Assembly (NCBI RefSeq): GCF_000349205.1
Contig: NZ_APHR01000004.1
Location: 18,641 to 82,640 of the forward strand
Direction: 5' to 3'
DNA length: 64,000 nt
Source: Methylophaga lonarensis MPL
GTDB taxonomy: Bacteria; Pseudomonadota; Gammaproteobacteria; Nitrosococcales; Methylophagaceae
Made by a program: the position numbers and the translations under genes
Notes under the pieces: generated by a model
Seen by the model: the letters and a program-made list of their open reading frames with translations, nothing else
Told to the model about the DNA's origin: nothing
Databases searched by the model: none
Part shown: piece after piece, positions 8,186-18,617 of the stretch
Layout: every line of letters starts with the position of its first letter
Numbering within the stretch: position 1 is the stretch's first letter

Positions 8186-9491
8186 CCCATCCAAAACACT
8201 TTGCACTCGCAGTATGGCTGCTCGAATTATCACGGCAGTCAGTCGAGACAAACATTCGCTGACGGCTGAGCTTGGTCGCTCACTGCCGCTGCTGGAAGAT
8301 AAGCAACGCAGCCTCTGCCAGCAATTATCCTATGGCGTCATCCGCCACTACAGCACGCTGGACTACCTGAGCCAGCAATTACTCAGCAAGCCCTTGAAAG
8401 CCAAAGATCAGGATTTGAAAAATCTGCTGCTATGCGGTTTGTTTGAGCTGATGCACATGAGAACGCCGCCTCACGCGGTACTCTCCGAAACCGTCAATGC
8501 CAGCAAAAAACTTGGCAAACAATGGGCCAGCGGCATGATCAACGCTTGCTTACGAGCCTATCAACGTCGTGCAGATAGCTTGAATCAAGATCTCGCCTGC
8601 GATAATGAGGCAAGCAGCGCACATCCTGCCTGGCTGCTCGAACAACTTTCACATGACTGGCCAAGTCGCTGCAGCGACATCATCGAAGCCAATAATCAGG
8701 CTGCGCCCATGATGCTTCGGGTCAACCGGCAAAAATGCAGTCGAGATGACTACTTAAACAAACTTGTGCAGGCCGACATCCCGGCGCAAGCGCTGAATAG
8801 CTGTCCAGATGGTATTTTGCTTGACCAGGCAGTGGATGTGTATCAGTTACCTGGCTTTGAAGCTGGTGAAGTCTCGGTTCAGGATGGCGCCGCTCAGCAC
8901 GTAGTCCGACTGATGCAGCTTGAGCCCGGACTGCGAATACTTGATGCCTGTGCAGCACCGGGAGGCAAAAGCTGTCACATGCTTGAGCATAAAGCCGATA
9001 TCCAGCTACTGGCCATGGACCTGGACGCAAGCCGCTTGAAACAGATTTCTGAGAATGCCTCACGCCTGAATTTGGAAATTTCACTGCTGTGCGCAGATGC
9101 CAGCCAGCCAGAAAGCTGGTGGGATGGGCAATTATTCGACCGCATCCTGTTGGACGCACCTTGCTCTGGAACTGGCGTCATTCGCCGTCATCCAGATATC
9201 AAGCTGCTGCGTCGACCAGAGGATATTGCGCAGTTAGCGCTCAGACAACAACAACTACTGGACGCACTCTGGCCTTTAGTTCGAGCCGGTGGCATGATGA
9301 TCTACACGACCTGTTCAGTCATGAAACAGGAAAATGAGCAGCAGATCGAAGCCTTTTTACAACGCCACCATGACGCAACAGAGCTTCAGATTGCTGATGC
9401 GCCCGCGCATCGCACACACGTTGGTTATCAACGTCTGCCAGGCGATGACGTAATGGACGGATTCTATTATGCATGTCTTCAGCGTAGTTAA
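8178..9491 (+). CDS. rsmB: 16S rRNA (cytosine-967-C5)-methyltransferase
   Basis: RsmB methylates C967 of 16S rRNA with SAM. The N-terminal NusB-like domain is followed by the methyltransferase domain with DACAAPGGKSCHML (SAM loop), DAPCSGTGVIRRHPDI (catalytic motif IV Cys) and YTTCSVMKQENE (motif VI, nucleophile Cys). The frame can start at TTG 8178, overlapping fmt by 8 bases, or at ATG 8214, which would trim 12 residues. The TTG start keeps the conserved segment before AARIITAV, so I prefer it with moderate certainty. It ends inside the next gene by 23 bases. Confidence 0.94.
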   Translation: MASPSKTLCTRSMAARIITAVSRDKHSLTAELGRSLPLLEDKQRSLCQQLSYGVIRHYSTLDYLSQQLLSKPLKAKDQDLKNLLLCGLFELMHMRTPPHAVLSETVNASKKLGKQWASGMINACLRAYQRRADSLNQDLACDNEASSAHPAWLLEQLSHDWPSRCSDIIEANNQAAPMMLRVNRQKCSRDDYLNKLVQADIPAQALNSCPDGILLDQAVDVYQLPGFEAGEVSVQDGAAQHVVRLMQLEPGLRILDACAAPGGKSCHMLEHKADIQLLAMDLDASRLKQISENASRLNLEISLLCADASQPESWWDGQLFDRILLDAPCSGTGVIRRHPDIKLLRRPEDIAQLALRQQQLLDALWPLVRAGGMMIYTTCSVMKQENEQQIEAFLQRHHDATELQIADAPAHRTHVGYQRLPGDDVMDGFYYACLQRS

Positions 9492-10047
9492 ACTGACCCG
9501 CAAGTTGCTGCTCATGCTGGCACTCTGCTGGTCTGTGCCAGCAGTTGCAGAAACATTTAGGGTTGAACATGCAGATGTTCGCAAGGTCGGCAATGGCCAT
9601 ATCCTCAATGCTTCCATCAGTTACCCGCTGACTCCTCGGGTCCTCGAAGCATTGGAACATGGTGTGCCAATCACATTTTTCCAGGAAATTCAGTTAATCA
9701 ATGAAATCCCTGTGCTCGGACCACTCTGGCAATGGAACCGGAAAGTGTGGCGTACTGAGCTGGTTTACGAGCTGCGCTTCCATCAACTCTCCAGACAATA
9801 TGTGTTAACGGCAGTCAGCACACAGAAGTTTCAAACCTTTCCGACCATCGAAGAAGCACTGGCATCAATGGGCCGAATCAATGCCCTGACTCTGCCGCCT
9901 GAGATACTGCTCAAACACAATCGACTTCAGCTCAGACTGCGAAGCGGTCTGGATTTACATGCCCTGCCCACCCCCATGCGACCAGGTGCACTGTTGTCGA
10001 CCAAATGGCAGCTCACCAGCCCCTGGACAGAAGCCAAATGGTACTGA
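9469..10047 (+). CDS. DUF4390 domain-containing secreted protein
   Basis: A 192-residue protein with a hydrophobic export signal (KLTRKLLLMLALCWSVPAVA) and a body matching DUF4390. It is regularly found between rsmB and ntrY. Motifs visible include NASISYPLTPRVLEALEHGVPITF and WRTELVYELRFH. Function unknown; position immediately before the NtrY sensor suggests an envelope role linked to that kinase, which is inference. Overlaps rsmB by 23 bases and ntrY by 10. Confidence 0.88.
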   Translation: MHVFSVVKLTRKLLLMLALCWSVPAVAETFRVEHADVRKVGNGHILNASISYPLTPRVLEALEHGVPITFFQEIQLINEIPVLGPLWQWNRKVWRTELVYELRFHQLSRQYVLTAVSTQKFQTFPTIEEALASMGRINALTLPPEILLKHNRLQLRLRSGLDLHALPTPMRPGALLSTKWQLTSPWTEAKWY

Positions 10048-12203
10048 AGCTTATTCGCCGACTCAGTACCGGCACAGCGCCATACTTTTATCTCGCTATC
10101 TCATTGCTGGTGCTGGCCTGGTTACTCACCACCGCCACAGAAGACAGCTCGGCACTCAATGACCTGTTTCTGGTGATTTTTGGCGTTGGCCTGCTGTGTC
10201 TTGTGTTGCTGGCAGGAATACTGATTCGCAGCCTGTATCGTTTATTTCGTGATTTCAGACACAACGAACCCGGCTCAAGACTGACCACTCGACTGGTCAG
10301 TCTGTTTGTCATGCTGATACTGGGCGCCACCACTATCGTCTATGGCTTCTCTTTGCATTTTCTGCACCGAGGAATCAACAGCTGGTTTGATGTGAATGTT
10401 GAGCAAGCACTTACTGACTCGCTTGAACTTAGCCGGGCTGCCTTTGGCATTAGAATGCGAACCTTGCTCCGGCAGACAAGAATGATGGCAGGCGTATTGT
10501 CAGAAATTCCCGATGAAAACCTCGGTCACAACCTGCGCGAGCTGATCAAACTCAGTGGCGCACTCGAAGTGAGCATCTGGACCATTGATGGTCAGCTGGT
10601 GATGTCCAGCGTAGAGAGCCCGATGATCATGGTGCCGGAACGGCCGAGTGAGTCCATCCTCAGACAGCTGCAAACCCAGGAAGACTACATCGGCATGGAT
10701 CCAGGGGAAAAAGATGAGCTTCAATTGCGCGCTGCGGTGCTCATTCCAACAGCGACACCGCTCAGGGAACAGCGACTTTTGCATGTCATGTTCCCGGTCA
10801 ATCGTAATCTGAGCATTCTAGGAAAAACCGTTCAGGATGCCTACACCGACTATCGGGAAATCAGCTATCTGCGCAAACCGCTGATCACCATTTTTTCATT
10901 GACGCTGAGCCTTATCGTGTTTCTGACCATCCTGGCGTCATTATGGTTTGCTGTGTGGATTTCCAGAAGAATTGTGCAACCTTTGCAATCACTGGCAGAA
11001 GGCACCCAGGCAGTAGCCTCCGGCAACTACAATATGAAACTTGATGTTGCCAGTCATGATGAAATTGGTTTTCTGGTCCGATCCTTCAACCAGATGACCG
11101 AACGGCTGACCCAGGCCAGAAACGCTTCACAACGCAGTCATCGTTTGCTTGAGCAACAAACCAGTTATCTGACTACTGTGCTGGGTAGTTTATCGACCGG
11201 CGTGGTAACTATTGATAACGAAAACTATCTGCGCACAGCCAATGTTGCGAGTAACAAGATTCTCGGCGTCAATTTGCAGCAAAAACTGGAAAGCCCGCTA
11301 TCGGAACTGGCTCAACTGAACGATAACCTTCAAGTCTTCTGTCAGCTGATAGAGGAACTTTCAAAGCGAAATTCTGGCTGGCAACAACAGGTCGATTTAA
11401 CACAAGCCAAAGGCCGCCAAACCTTGATGTTACATGGTACCCCCCTGCCTGCCGGCAGTGGCTGGGTGATTGTGTTCGATGATATCACCGCATTGCTGCA
11501 AGCACAGCGTCATGCAGCATGGGGTGAGGTAGCTCGTCGTCTGGCACATGAAATCAAAAACCCGCTCACACCCATTCAATTGTCTGCCGAGCGGCTACAG
11601 CATAAATACCAGCCGCTGGTTCCCGAAGATCAGGTGCCAGCATTAAGCAAGCTGACCAACACCATCATTCATCAGGTGGAAGCCATGAAAATCATGGTGG
11701 ATGAATTTTCCGAATATGCTCGCAGCCCGGCCTTGCAGCTGCAAACGCACTCCATCGGCGAACTGATTCGTGAAGTGCTGGCAATGTATCAGAGCAACCC
11801 TAACCATCAGTTTGTTGTATTGAACAGCCCGAGTGATATAAGGGCAAAAATTGATAGTAACCGCTTCAGACAAGTGCTGCACAATCTGCTCAAGAATGCC
11901 ATCGAGGCCAGTGAAGAAGCCGGACAGGAAGTCGATATCGTCATCAGCTACCATGCAGTTGAGCAAGACCACCGGCGCTGGCTGGAAATCATCGTGACCG
12001 ATCAGGGTCCCGGTTTTCCGAGCGATATGGCAGACAAATTATTCGAACCCTATACCACCACCAAACTCAAAGGCACAGGCCTCGGGCTGGCCATTGTTCG
12101 CAAGATCATTGAAGAACATGGTGGTGACGTCTGGGCAGAAAACCTGCAGCCCGAAGGTGCCAGTATTATAATTCGCCTGCCTCTGGAGGAGTCAGAATCG
12201 TGA
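10038..12203 (+). CDS. ntrY: NtrY-like membrane sensor histidine kinase
   Basis: A 721-residue inner-membrane kinase. Three or so N-terminal membrane segments flank short loops, then a periplasmic region, another membrane segment near residue 290-310 (SLIVFLTILASLWFAVWI), HAMP (SRRIVQPLQSLAEGTQAV), a PAS-like domain, HisKA with the phospho-acceptor in RLAHEIKNPLTP (His about 504) and HATPase_c (NLLKNAIEAS, DQGPGF, GTGLGLAIV). All catalytic boxes are intact. ATG 10038 is preferred over ATG 10005 because it reduces the overlap with the DUF4390 gene. The partner regulator overlaps by four bases. Its target regulator is unusual (see next gene). Confidence 0.93.
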   Translation: MVLKLIRRLSTGTAPYFYLAISLLVLAWLLTTATEDSSALNDLFLVIFGVGLLCLVLLAGILIRSLYRLFRDFRHNEPGSRLTTRLVSLFVMLILGATTIVYGFSLHFLHRGINSWFDVNVEQALTDSLELSRAAFGIRMRTLLRQTRMMAGVLSEIPDENLGHNLRELIKLSGALEVSIWTIDGQLVMSSVESPMIMVPERPSESILRQLQTQEDYIGMDPGEKDELQLRAAVLIPTATPLREQRLLHVMFPVNRNLSILGKTVQDAYTDYREISYLRKPLITIFSLTLSLIVFLTILASLWFAVWISRRIVQPLQSLAEGTQAVASGNYNMKLDVASHDEIGFLVRSFNQMTERLTQARNASQRSHRLLEQQTSYLTTVLGSLSTGVVTIDNENYLRTANVASNKILGVNLQQKLESPLSELAQLNDNLQVFCQLIEELSKRNSGWQQQVDLTQAKGRQTLMLHGTPLPAGSGWVIVFDDITALLQAQRHAAWGEVARRLAHEIKNPLTPIQLSAERLQHKYQPLVPEDQVPALSKLTNTIIHQVEAMKIMVDEFSEYARSPALQLQTHSIGELIREVLAMYQSNPNHQFVVLNSPSDIRAKIDSNRFRQVLHNLLKNAIEASEEAGQEVDIVISYHAVEQDHRRWLEIIVTDQGPGFPSDMADKLFEPYTTTKLKGTGLGLAIVRKIIEEHGGDVWAENLQPEGASIIIRLPLEESES

Positions 12204-13474
12204 TCACCGAAAAACCGTTAATTCTTGTTGTCGATGATGAACCGGATATTCGCGAGCTAATCAAGGACATTCTTGAGGATGAAAACTACCGCGTTGTCAC
12301 GGCAGAAGACGGCCAGCAAGCGCGGCAACAGTTCAGCCAGATCACGCCACAATTGGTGTTGCTTGATATCTGGATGCCCGATGTTGATGGCATCAGCCTG
12401 CTTAAGGAGTTCAAGGAACAGCGTGCGTCGGTGACTATCTTGATGATGTCAGGACACGGCACCATTGAAACTGCTGTTGAAGCCACCAGACTGGGTGCCA
12501 GTGACTTTATCGAAAAACCGTTGTCCATGGCCAAACTGCTTCGCGCAGTTGAACAGGCGCTGGAAAATCAGGCGAAACAATCGGCACTCCAGCATGAACA
12601 GGCCATCACCCCTGTCGGCAAAAGTGCCAGTATCAATTTGCTGCGCGAACAGGCGGAACGGGTTGCCGGTCACGGAATGCCAATCCTACTGATTGGCGAA
12701 GGCGGCACCGGCAAACATTGCTTTGCCCGCTACCTGCATCGGCTTGGCAATTATGCCAATGGACGATTTATCGAACTCAGCCCGGAAAGCTTTCCACTGG
12801 ACAGCCTGAAACTGACTTCGCTGGCCCAGAGCAACTGTGTTTTCATCAATGATGTAGGACTGCTCAGCGATGAGGCCCAATCACTGCTGTCACATCTGCT
12901 GGAGAGCGGCCAAATGAACAGCTGTCAACTGATCTGTGCCAATGAGCATTCGTTGGAGCGGGCCATTCTGCATGGTGAGTTTGCCGAGGGACTGCTGTAT
13001 CAGCTCAACAGCATCACACTGAACCTTCCCGCGTTACGCGATCATGTCGAAGATATTCCCGAGCTGGTTCACTTCTTTGTTGATCTGCAAACCACACAAG
13101 CCGGATTGCCCTACCGTCGCTTCACGGTCGCGGCACAAAATCGTCTACGCAATTATCCCTGGCCGGGTAATGTACTGGAACTGAAAAACATTATTCAGCG
13201 ATTGCTGTTACTCGAAGAAACCGATGATATAGACGTCGAGCAAATCGATGCGGCACTTCAGGAAAATTCCACTATCGCAGCGCAGGAGGACGGCAAGATC
13301 AATTTTGATCTGCCGCTCCGAGAAGCGCGTGAGCAATTCGAACGGCTCTATTTGCTGCACAAATTGCAGGAGACCGATGGCAATGTTGGCAAGGCTGCCA
13401 AACTTGCCGGTATGGAACGCACCCACCTGTATCGTAAAATGCGATCGCTGGGTATCGACATCAAGCAGTCATAG
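12200..13474 (+). CDS. ntrX: NtrX-like response regulator with degenerate AAA+ domain
   Basis: A 424-residue regulator starting at GTG in an ATP-free overlap (GTGA) with ntrY. The receiver is intact: Asp12/13, phospho-acceptor Asp56, Lys106. The central domain keeps a Walker A (GEGGTGK, 166-172) but is unlike a sigma54 activator: no GAFTGA loop lies between residues 190 and 211, Walker B reads CVFINDVG instead of a DE pair, the arginine-finger region reads GEFAEGLLYQLN, and sensor II is WPGNVLEL with Leu where Arg is expected. A FIS-type helix-turn-helix is present at about 393-415. It likely binds DNA without driving sigma54 polymerase; this is inference from missing residues. Confidence 0.9.
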   Translation: MITEKPLILVVDDEPDIRELIKDILEDENYRVVTAEDGQQARQQFSQITPQLVLLDIWMPDVDGISLLKEFKEQRASVTILMMSGHGTIETAVEATRLGASDFIEKPLSMAKLLRAVEQALENQAKQSALQHEQAITPVGKSASINLLREQAERVAGHGMPILLIGEGGTGKHCFARYLHRLGNYANGRFIELSPESFPLDSLKLTSLAQSNCVFINDVGLLSDEAQSLLSHLLESGQMNSCQLICANEHSLERAILHGEFAEGLLYQLNSITLNLPALRDHVEDIPELVHFFVDLQTTQAGLPYRRFTVAAQNRLRNYPWPGNVLELKNIIQRLLLLEETDDIDVEQIDAALQENSTIAAQEDGKINFDLPLREAREQFERLYLLHKLQETDGNVGKAAKLAGMERTHLYRKMRSLGIDIKQS

Positions 13475-13482
13475 GATAGACC

Positions 13483-14856
13483 ATGAAAATTCTGATTCTG
13501 GGTGCAGGTCAAGTGGGCTCATCCGTCGCCGCGACGCTGGCACGTGAGGATGACGATATCACGCTGGTCGACAGCGATCCCATCAATCTGATGAAGTTGC
13601 AGGATCACTACGATATTAGAACCATTCAAGGGCATGCCTCGCATCCCGATGTACTTGCTCGAGCCGGTGCAGAGGACGCCGATTTGATTCTGGCTGTCAC
13701 CAATAGTGACGAAACCAACATGATTGCCTGTCAAATCTGCCATACCCTCTACAGCACTCCGACCAAGATCGCCCGAATCCGCACCACCGAATATCTGAGT
13801 AAGCCCGAACTGTTCAACAATGAAGCCATTGCTATCGATGTGCTGATAAGCCCCGAACAGATTGTTACTGACTACATAGAACGCCTGATCAGCCATCCCA
13901 ATGCGCTGCAGGTTCTTGATTTTGCTGAAGGTAAAGTGCAACTGGTTGCAGTCCGCGCGTTTCATGGCGGCCCACTGGTGGGCAACCCACTACGGGAAAT
14001 TCGCGAACACATCCCCAAAACCGACACCCGTGTTGCGGCGATCTTTCGCAACGGCAAGGCCATAAATCCGACCGCCGACACGGTAATCGAAACAGATGAC
14101 GAAGTGTTCTTTATTGCCGCCAGCAATGACATCAGAAAAGTCATGGCCGAACTGCGAAAACTTGATAAGCCCTACAAACGAATCATGTTGGCAGGTGGCG
14201 GTAACATTGGCGTCAGGCTGGCCAAGGCCCTGGAACACGATTATCAGATAAAACTGATCGAGGCCAACCCTGAACGTGCCGAATTTCTCTCTGAGCAACT
14301 GACCAACAGTATTGTTCTGCTTGGGGATGTCGCTAACGAGGAATTACTGCTCGAGGAAGAAATCGAAAAAGTCGATTTGTTCTGCGCACTAACCAACGAT
14401 GATGAAGCCAACATTCTCTCTGCCATGCTGGCCAAGCGACTTGGAGCTCGCAAGGTGTTGTCACTGATCAACCGGGCGGCCTATGTGGATCTGGTTGAAA
14501 GTGGCACCATCGACATCGCCCTGTCTCCACAGCAAGCCACCATTGGCAGTTTGCTGGCACATATTCGTCGAGGCGATATTGTCGCGGTTCACTCGCTGCG
14601 ACGCGGCGCAGCAGAAGCACTGGAAGCCATCGCCCATGGCGACAAAAGCTCGTCCATGGTGGTTGGCAAACGCATTGACGAAATTGATTTGCCGCCTGGC
14701 ACCACTATCGGCGCTATCGTCCGTGGCGATGATGTGTTGATTGCACATCGCGATACGGTTATTGAGGCCGAAGATCATGTCATCCTGTTTTTGATCAACA
14801 AACGGCATATTCGTGAGGTCGAACGACTATTCCAGGTGGGTTTCAATTTTTTCTGA
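13483..14856 (+). CDS. trkA: Trk potassium uptake regulatory protein TrkA
   Basis: Cytoplasmic NAD-binding regulator of the TrkG/TrkH potassium channel. The 457-residue protein contains two RCK units: the first Rossmann fold begins [19 protein letters not shown], the second near residue 233 with [17 protein letters not shown], each followed by a TrkA-C domain. Length and layout match E. coli TrkA. It starts nine bases after ntrX and its stop shares one base with the start of yqgE. No trkH is present in the window. Confidence 0.97.
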   Translation: MKILILGAGQVGSSVAATLAREDDDITLVDSDPINLMKLQDHYDIRTIQGHASHPDVLARAGAEDADLILAVTNSDETNMIACQICHTLYSTPTKIARIRTTEYLSKPELFNNEAIAIDVLISPEQIVTDYIERLISHPNALQVLDFAEGKVQLVAVRAFHGGPLVGNPLREIREHIPKTDTRVAAIFRNGKAINPTADTVIETDDEVFFIAASNDIRKVMAELRKLDKPYKRIMLAGGGNIGVRLAKALEHDYQIKLIEANPERAEFLSEQLTNSIVLLGDVANEELLLEEEIEKVDLFCALTNDDEANILSAMLAKRLGARKVLSLINRAAYVDLVESGTIDIALSPQQATIGSLLAHIRRGDIVAVHSLRRGAAEALEAIAHGDKSSSMVVGKRIDEIDLPPGTTIGAIVRGDDVLIAHRDTVIEAEDHVILFLINKRHIREVERLFQVGFNFF

Positions 14857-15413
14857 TGACTGACTCTCTCAAACATCATTTTCTGATAGCCATGCCGGCC
14901 CTGGCCGACTCGTTTTTTTATCGATCAGTGGTTTACCTCTGTGAACACGACGATGATGGGGCGATGGGCCTGATCATCAACCGTCCAACCAAAATCATGC
15001 TGACAGAACTGTTGCGACATCTTGAAATCGATAACGACTCTGAAGCGAAAATGAGCACCCCGGTGTTGTTCGGTGGGCCGGTACAAAAGGAACAAGGCAT
15101 GGTGTTGCATGGCGGTCCAGCCGATTGGCGTAACACCATGGAGATAGATCAAGGCATTTATCTGACCACCTCCAGTGAAATTCTGCCCACGCTGGGTACA
15201 AAGTCAGGCCCTGAACGCTTTATGGTCACGCTGGGTTACGCGGGTTGGGGAGCGGGTCAATTAGAACAGGAACTGGCTGACAACAGTTGGCTGACCGTGC
15301 CTGCCACCACAGAGATACTTTTTGAAACACCGGCCGATCAGCGCTGGCACGCTGCCGCAAAACTACTGGGTATCAACATTGATCTGATTTCTGCCAGCAG
15401 TGGTCATGCTTGA
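14856..15413 (+). CDS. yqgE: YqgE/AlgH family protein (UPF0301)
   Basis: A 185-residue protein with the family pattern: LKHHFLIAMPAL at the start, GAMGLIINRP, GGPV, and GYAGWGAGQLEQEL. AlgH/YqgE proteins are conserved next to ruvX; in Pseudomonas AlgH is linked to alginate regulation, but the biochemical role is unclear. Start and stop overlap the neighbours by one base each, showing translational coupling. Confidence 0.95.
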   Translation: MTDSLKHHFLIAMPALADSFFYRSVVYLCEHDDDGAMGLIINRPTKIMLTELLRHLEIDNDSEAKMSTPVLFGGPVQKEQGMVLHGGPADWRNTMEIDQGIYLTTSSEILPTLGTKSGPERFMVTLGYAGWGAGQLEQELADNSWLTVPATTEILFETPADQRWHAAAKLLGINIDLISASSGHA

Positions 15414-15832
15414 TGAGTCAGGCTCGCACGCTATTGGGGTTTGATTTCGGGATGAAAAATATCGGCGTCGCGGTTGGCCAGGAATTAACACGCACCGCCA
15501 GCCCACTGACGGCCCTGAAAGCCAGAGATGGCATTCCAGACTGGGCCATGCTGGAAAAACTGGTTCAGGAGTGGCAGCCACAGCTACTGGTCGTCGGCCT
15601 ACCGTTGAACATGGATGGCAGCGAACAAGCGATGACAGCCGCCGCGCGCAAGTTTGGCCGCCGCATGCAAGAACGCTTCAAAATTGCCGTGGATTGGCAA
15701 GATGAGCGACTGACCACTTTCGAAGCACTGGAACATATGGGAATTCGCGATAAAATGGCGAGCAAACAACGCAGTGATGTTGACCGTTTATCAGCACAAA
15801 TCATTCTTCAATCATGGCTGGATCGACAATGA
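15413..15832 (+). CDS. ruvX: Holliday junction resolvase-like / pre-16S rRNA nuclease RuvX (YqgF)
   Basis: A 139-residue RNase H-fold protein of the YqgF family, implicated in 16S rRNA 5' end maturation. The acidic residues of the fold are visible: D in LLGFDFGMKNIGVAVG, the VVGLPLNMDGS strand, and DERLTTFEA followed by DRLSAQIIL. ATG 15413 overlaps the yqgE stop by one base; a TTG one codon upstream is less likely. The stop overlaps pyrR by four bases. Confidence 0.95.
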   Translation: MSQARTLLGFDFGMKNIGVAVGQELTRTASPLTALKARDGIPDWAMLEKLVQEWQPQLLVVGLPLNMDGSEQAMTAAARKFGRRMQERFKIAVDWQDERLTTFEALEHMGIRDKMASKQRSDVDRLSAQIILQSWLDRQ

Positions 15833-16359
15833 ACATTCCAAGCACCCACGCAGAAATTGACGCGCTTTTGGACCAGATGGCCGATAGCATTCGGTCACAA
15901 CTGGCAGGACGACAGCCACTTTTAATCGGTATTCATACCGGCGGCGTATGGGTGGCAAAAGCCCTGGCGCAGAGGCTTGGCGAAGATTTTTTTGATGGCC
16001 CACTGGGCACGCTGAACATCGCTTACTATCGTGATGATTTCACCCGAATCGGCATGCACCCGCAGGTTACGCCCTCAGACTTGCCATTCTCGGTCGATGA
16101 CCGACATCTGCTGCTGGTGGATGACGTGTTTTACAGCGGCCGCACCACCCGCGCCGCACTCAATGAGATTTTTGATTATGGCCGCCCCGCCAGTGTCACA
16201 CTGGCAGTACTGGTTGAACGAGATGGCCGACAACTACCAATTCGACCTGACATTGCCGGCATTTCAATCGAGTTACCGGAAAAGCAGCAAATCAAACTGC
16301 ACAATACCGGTGGATTACACCTGAAACTGAAATCCACCGAGGCAGAAAATGCAGAGTAA
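15829..16359 (+). CDS. pyrR: Bifunctional pyr operon regulator / uracil phosphoribosyltransferase
   Basis: A 176-residue PRTase-fold protein with the PRPP loop [17 protein letters not shown] and [15 protein letters not shown] near the start. PyrR controls pyrimidine genes in some bacteria and has uracil phosphoribosyltransferase activity. I see no attenuator between it and pyrB, which overlap, so any PyrR control would have to act further upstream. ATG 15829 forms an ATGA overlap with ruvX; upstream codons in the open frame lie inside ruvX. Confidence 0.93.
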   Translation: MNIPSTHAEIDALLDQMADSIRSQLAGRQPLLIGIHTGGVWVAKALAQRLGEDFFDGPLGTLNIAYYRDDFTRIGMHPQVTPSDLPFSVDDRHLLLVDDVFYSGRTTRAALNEIFDYGRPASVTLAVLVERDGRQLPIRPDIAGISIELPEKQQIKLHNTGGLHLKLKSTEAENAE

Positions 16360-17317
16360 CCAGCTGACAGAGCAAGGACAACTGCGCCACTTTCTGACCA
16401 TTGAAGGCCTGAAAAAACCGATGCTGACCGAAATCATGGATCGGGCTGAACAATTTTCCGGCATTACCCAGCGTCAGGTGAAAAAAGTCCCGCTGCTGCG
16501 AGGCAAAACCATCATCAATCTGTTTTTTGAAAACAGTACCCGAACCCGGTCAACCTTCGAACTGGCTGCAAAGCGACTGTCAGCGGATGTGATGAACTTC
16601 AACATCAGCACCTCGGCCACCTCCAAAGGCGAAAGCCTGCTCGACACCCTGCACAATCTGGAAGCCATGCATACCGATATGTTTGTGGTGCGCCACGACC
16701 AAAGCGGAGCTGCCGAATTTATTGCCCAGCATGTCGCACCTCATGTCAGTGTTATCAATGCCGGCGATGGCTGTCATGCCCACCCGACACAAGCCATGCT
16801 GGATATGTTTACCATTCGTCGGCACAAACCCGAGTTTCATAATCTTCGTGTCGCCATCGTCGGTGACATTTTGCATTCACGTGTTGCCCGCTCACAAATT
16901 CAGGCCTTGTCGATTCTTGGCGTCGGTGAAATTCGAGTCATCGGCCCTCAGACGCTACTGCCACGTGACTGCCAGACGCTCGGCGTGCATGTCTATCACG
17001 ACATGGATCAGGGACTGAAAGATGTCGATGTGGTGATCATGCTGCGTTTGCAATTAGAACGAATGAAAGGCGCACTGATCCCCAGCGCACGTGAATACTA
17101 TCGCTGCTACGGCCTGAGCCCCGAAAAACTGCGATTGGCAAAACCCGACGCCATCGTGATGCATCCGGGCCCGATTAACCGGGGTGTCGAGATCGCCTCT
17201 GCGGTTGCCGATGGTCCGCAATCAGTCATTCTGGAACAGGTCACACATGGCATCGCTATTCGTATGGCGGTGATGTCGATGGCCCTGGGTGCACAACAAC
17301 AAGAGACAGACACATGA
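16349..17317 (+). CDS. pyrB: Aspartate carbamoyltransferase catalytic subunit
   Basis: Makes N-carbamoyl-aspartate from carbamoyl phosphate and aspartate. The 322-residue protein has the carbamoyl-phosphate loop STRTRSTFE (about 63-71), the [10 protein letters not shown] strand, [11 protein letters not shown], and the aspartate-domain signature [12 protein letters not shown]. No pyrI is nearby; instead an inactive dihydroorotase follows with a 4-base overlap. This is the class A PyrB-PyrC' arrangement known from Pseudomonas, where the two form a dodecamer. Confidence 0.97.
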   Translation: MQSNQLTEQGQLRHFLTIEGLKKPMLTEIMDRAEQFSGITQRQVKKVPLLRGKTIINLFFENSTRTRSTFELAAKRLSADVMNFNISTSATSKGESLLDTLHNLEAMHTDMFVVRHDQSGAAEFIAQHVAPHVSVINAGDGCHAHPTQAMLDMFTIRRHKPEFHNLRVAIVGDILHSRVARSQIQALSILGVGEIRVIGPQTLLPRDCQTLGVHVYHDMDQGLKDVDVVIMLRLQLERMKGALIPSAREYYRCYGLSPEKLRLAKPDAIVMHPGPINRGVEIASAVADGPQSVILEQVTHGIAIRMAVMSMALGAQQQETDT

Positions 17318-18591
17318 AAATCCGCATCAGTAACGGACGCGTCATCGACCCGGCCAGTCAACTTGATAATGGTCTGGATGTGTTTATCGACGATAGCAAA
17401 ATTGTCGCCATCGCCGAGCAGATGAGTGATTTTCATGCCGATATGACCATTGATGCCAGTGGCATGATTGTCTGCCCCGGCCTTGTGGATTTGAGCGCCA
17501 GACTCCGTGAACCCGGTCAGGAACACACCGCAACCATACATAGCGAAACGCTTGCTGCTGCTGCAGGCGGCATCACCACATTATGCGTACCGCCAGATAC
17601 CGATCCAGTGATTGATACTGCCGCCGTTGTTGAGTTGATCGAAGATCGCGCCAAAAAAGCCGGTCGCACCATGGTGCTGACCATCGGCGCACTGACCCAA
17701 AAATTACAAGGAGAGCTGCTGGCTGAAATGGCGGCACTGAAAGCTGCCGGCTGTATCGGCGTCAGTAACGGACTGTCGGTCATCAAAAACAGTGTGGTAC
17801 TCAAGCGTGCCATGGAATATGCGGCCTCACTGGATTTGACGGTATTCATCAACCCTGCCGATCCGTGGCTGCAATCCGGTGGCTGTGTCCACGAAGGCAC
17901 CGTCAGTACTCGCCTGGGCCTTGCCGGCATTCCCGAAAGTGCTGAAACCATTGCAGTCAGTCGTGACTTGATTCTGATTGAGCAAACCGGAGTACGCGCT
18001 CACTTCCACAGTTTGTCCAGCGGGAAAGCGGTACGACTTATTCGAGAGGCACAGAGTCGCGGATTGCCTGTCACCGCGGATGTAAGTGCACATCACCTGC
18101 ATTTGTGTGAGCACGACCTTGGCAACTACGACAGCCTCAGTCACGTACTGCCGCCACTGCGCAGCCTTAGAGATCGCGAGCAGTTACAACAAGGCCTCCG
18201 GGAAGGCGTAATTAACGCCATCTCATCGCATCATCAACCGCTTGATAATGATGCCAAGCTGGGACCGTTTGCCGAAACGCAACCCGGTATCTCTGGCTTG
18301 GAAACGCTGCTGCCACTGACCATGAAACTGGTCGAAGATGACGAACTGCCGCTGATCGATGCCTTGGCAGCCATCACCTGTCGGCCAGCAGAAATCCTCG
18401 GACTAGAGGCTGGCCAACTCAAAGTTGGCAGCCTGGCTGATATTTGCATCATCGATCCAGAGTCCCAGTTCGAATGTCAGCCGCGCCAGTTTCTCAGCGC
18501 CGGCAAAAACAGTCCGTTTTCAGGCTGGCTGTTCAGTCATCAGGTCTGTCACACCTTGTTTGAAGGCAAACTGGTCTATCAACGCAACTAA
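17314..18591 (+). CDS. pyrC': Dihydroorotase-like, catalytically inactive PyrC' (PyrX)
   Basis: A 425-residue amidohydrolase-fold homologue of type I dihydroorotase. The metal-binding HxH that should follow GLVDL is replaced by Ser61-Ala62-Arg63 ([13 protein letters not shown]), so the binuclear zinc site cannot form as usual. The rest of the fold is well kept ([31 protein letters not shown] and a C-terminal beta domain). This matches the non-catalytic PyrC' that stabilises PyrB in Pseudomonas-type aspartate transcarbamoylase. A separate active pyrC is expected elsewhere. Loss of activity is inferred from the missing histidines. Confidence 0.93.
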   Translation: MKIRISNGRVIDPASQLDNGLDVFIDDSKIVAIAEQMSDFHADMTIDASGMIVCPGLVDLSARLREPGQEHTATIHSETLAAAAGGITTLCVPPDTDPVIDTAAVVELIEDRAKKAGRTMVLTIGALTQKLQGELLAEMAALKAAGCIGVSNGLSVIKNSVVLKRAMEYAASLDLTVFINPADPWLQSGGCVHEGTVSTRLGLAGIPESAETIAVSRDLILIEQTGVRAHFHSLSSGKAVRLIREAQSRGLPVTADVSAHHLHLCEHDLGNYDSLSHVLPPLRSLRDREQLQQGLREGVINAISSHHQPLDNDAKLGPFAETQPGISGLETLLPLTMKLVEDDELPLIDALAAITCRPAEILGLEAGQLKVGSLADICIIDPESQFECQPRQFLSAGKNSPFSGWLFSHQVCHTLFEGKLVYQRN

Positions 18592-18617
18592 ATCAACATT
18601 CCTCAGGGAGTATAAGC

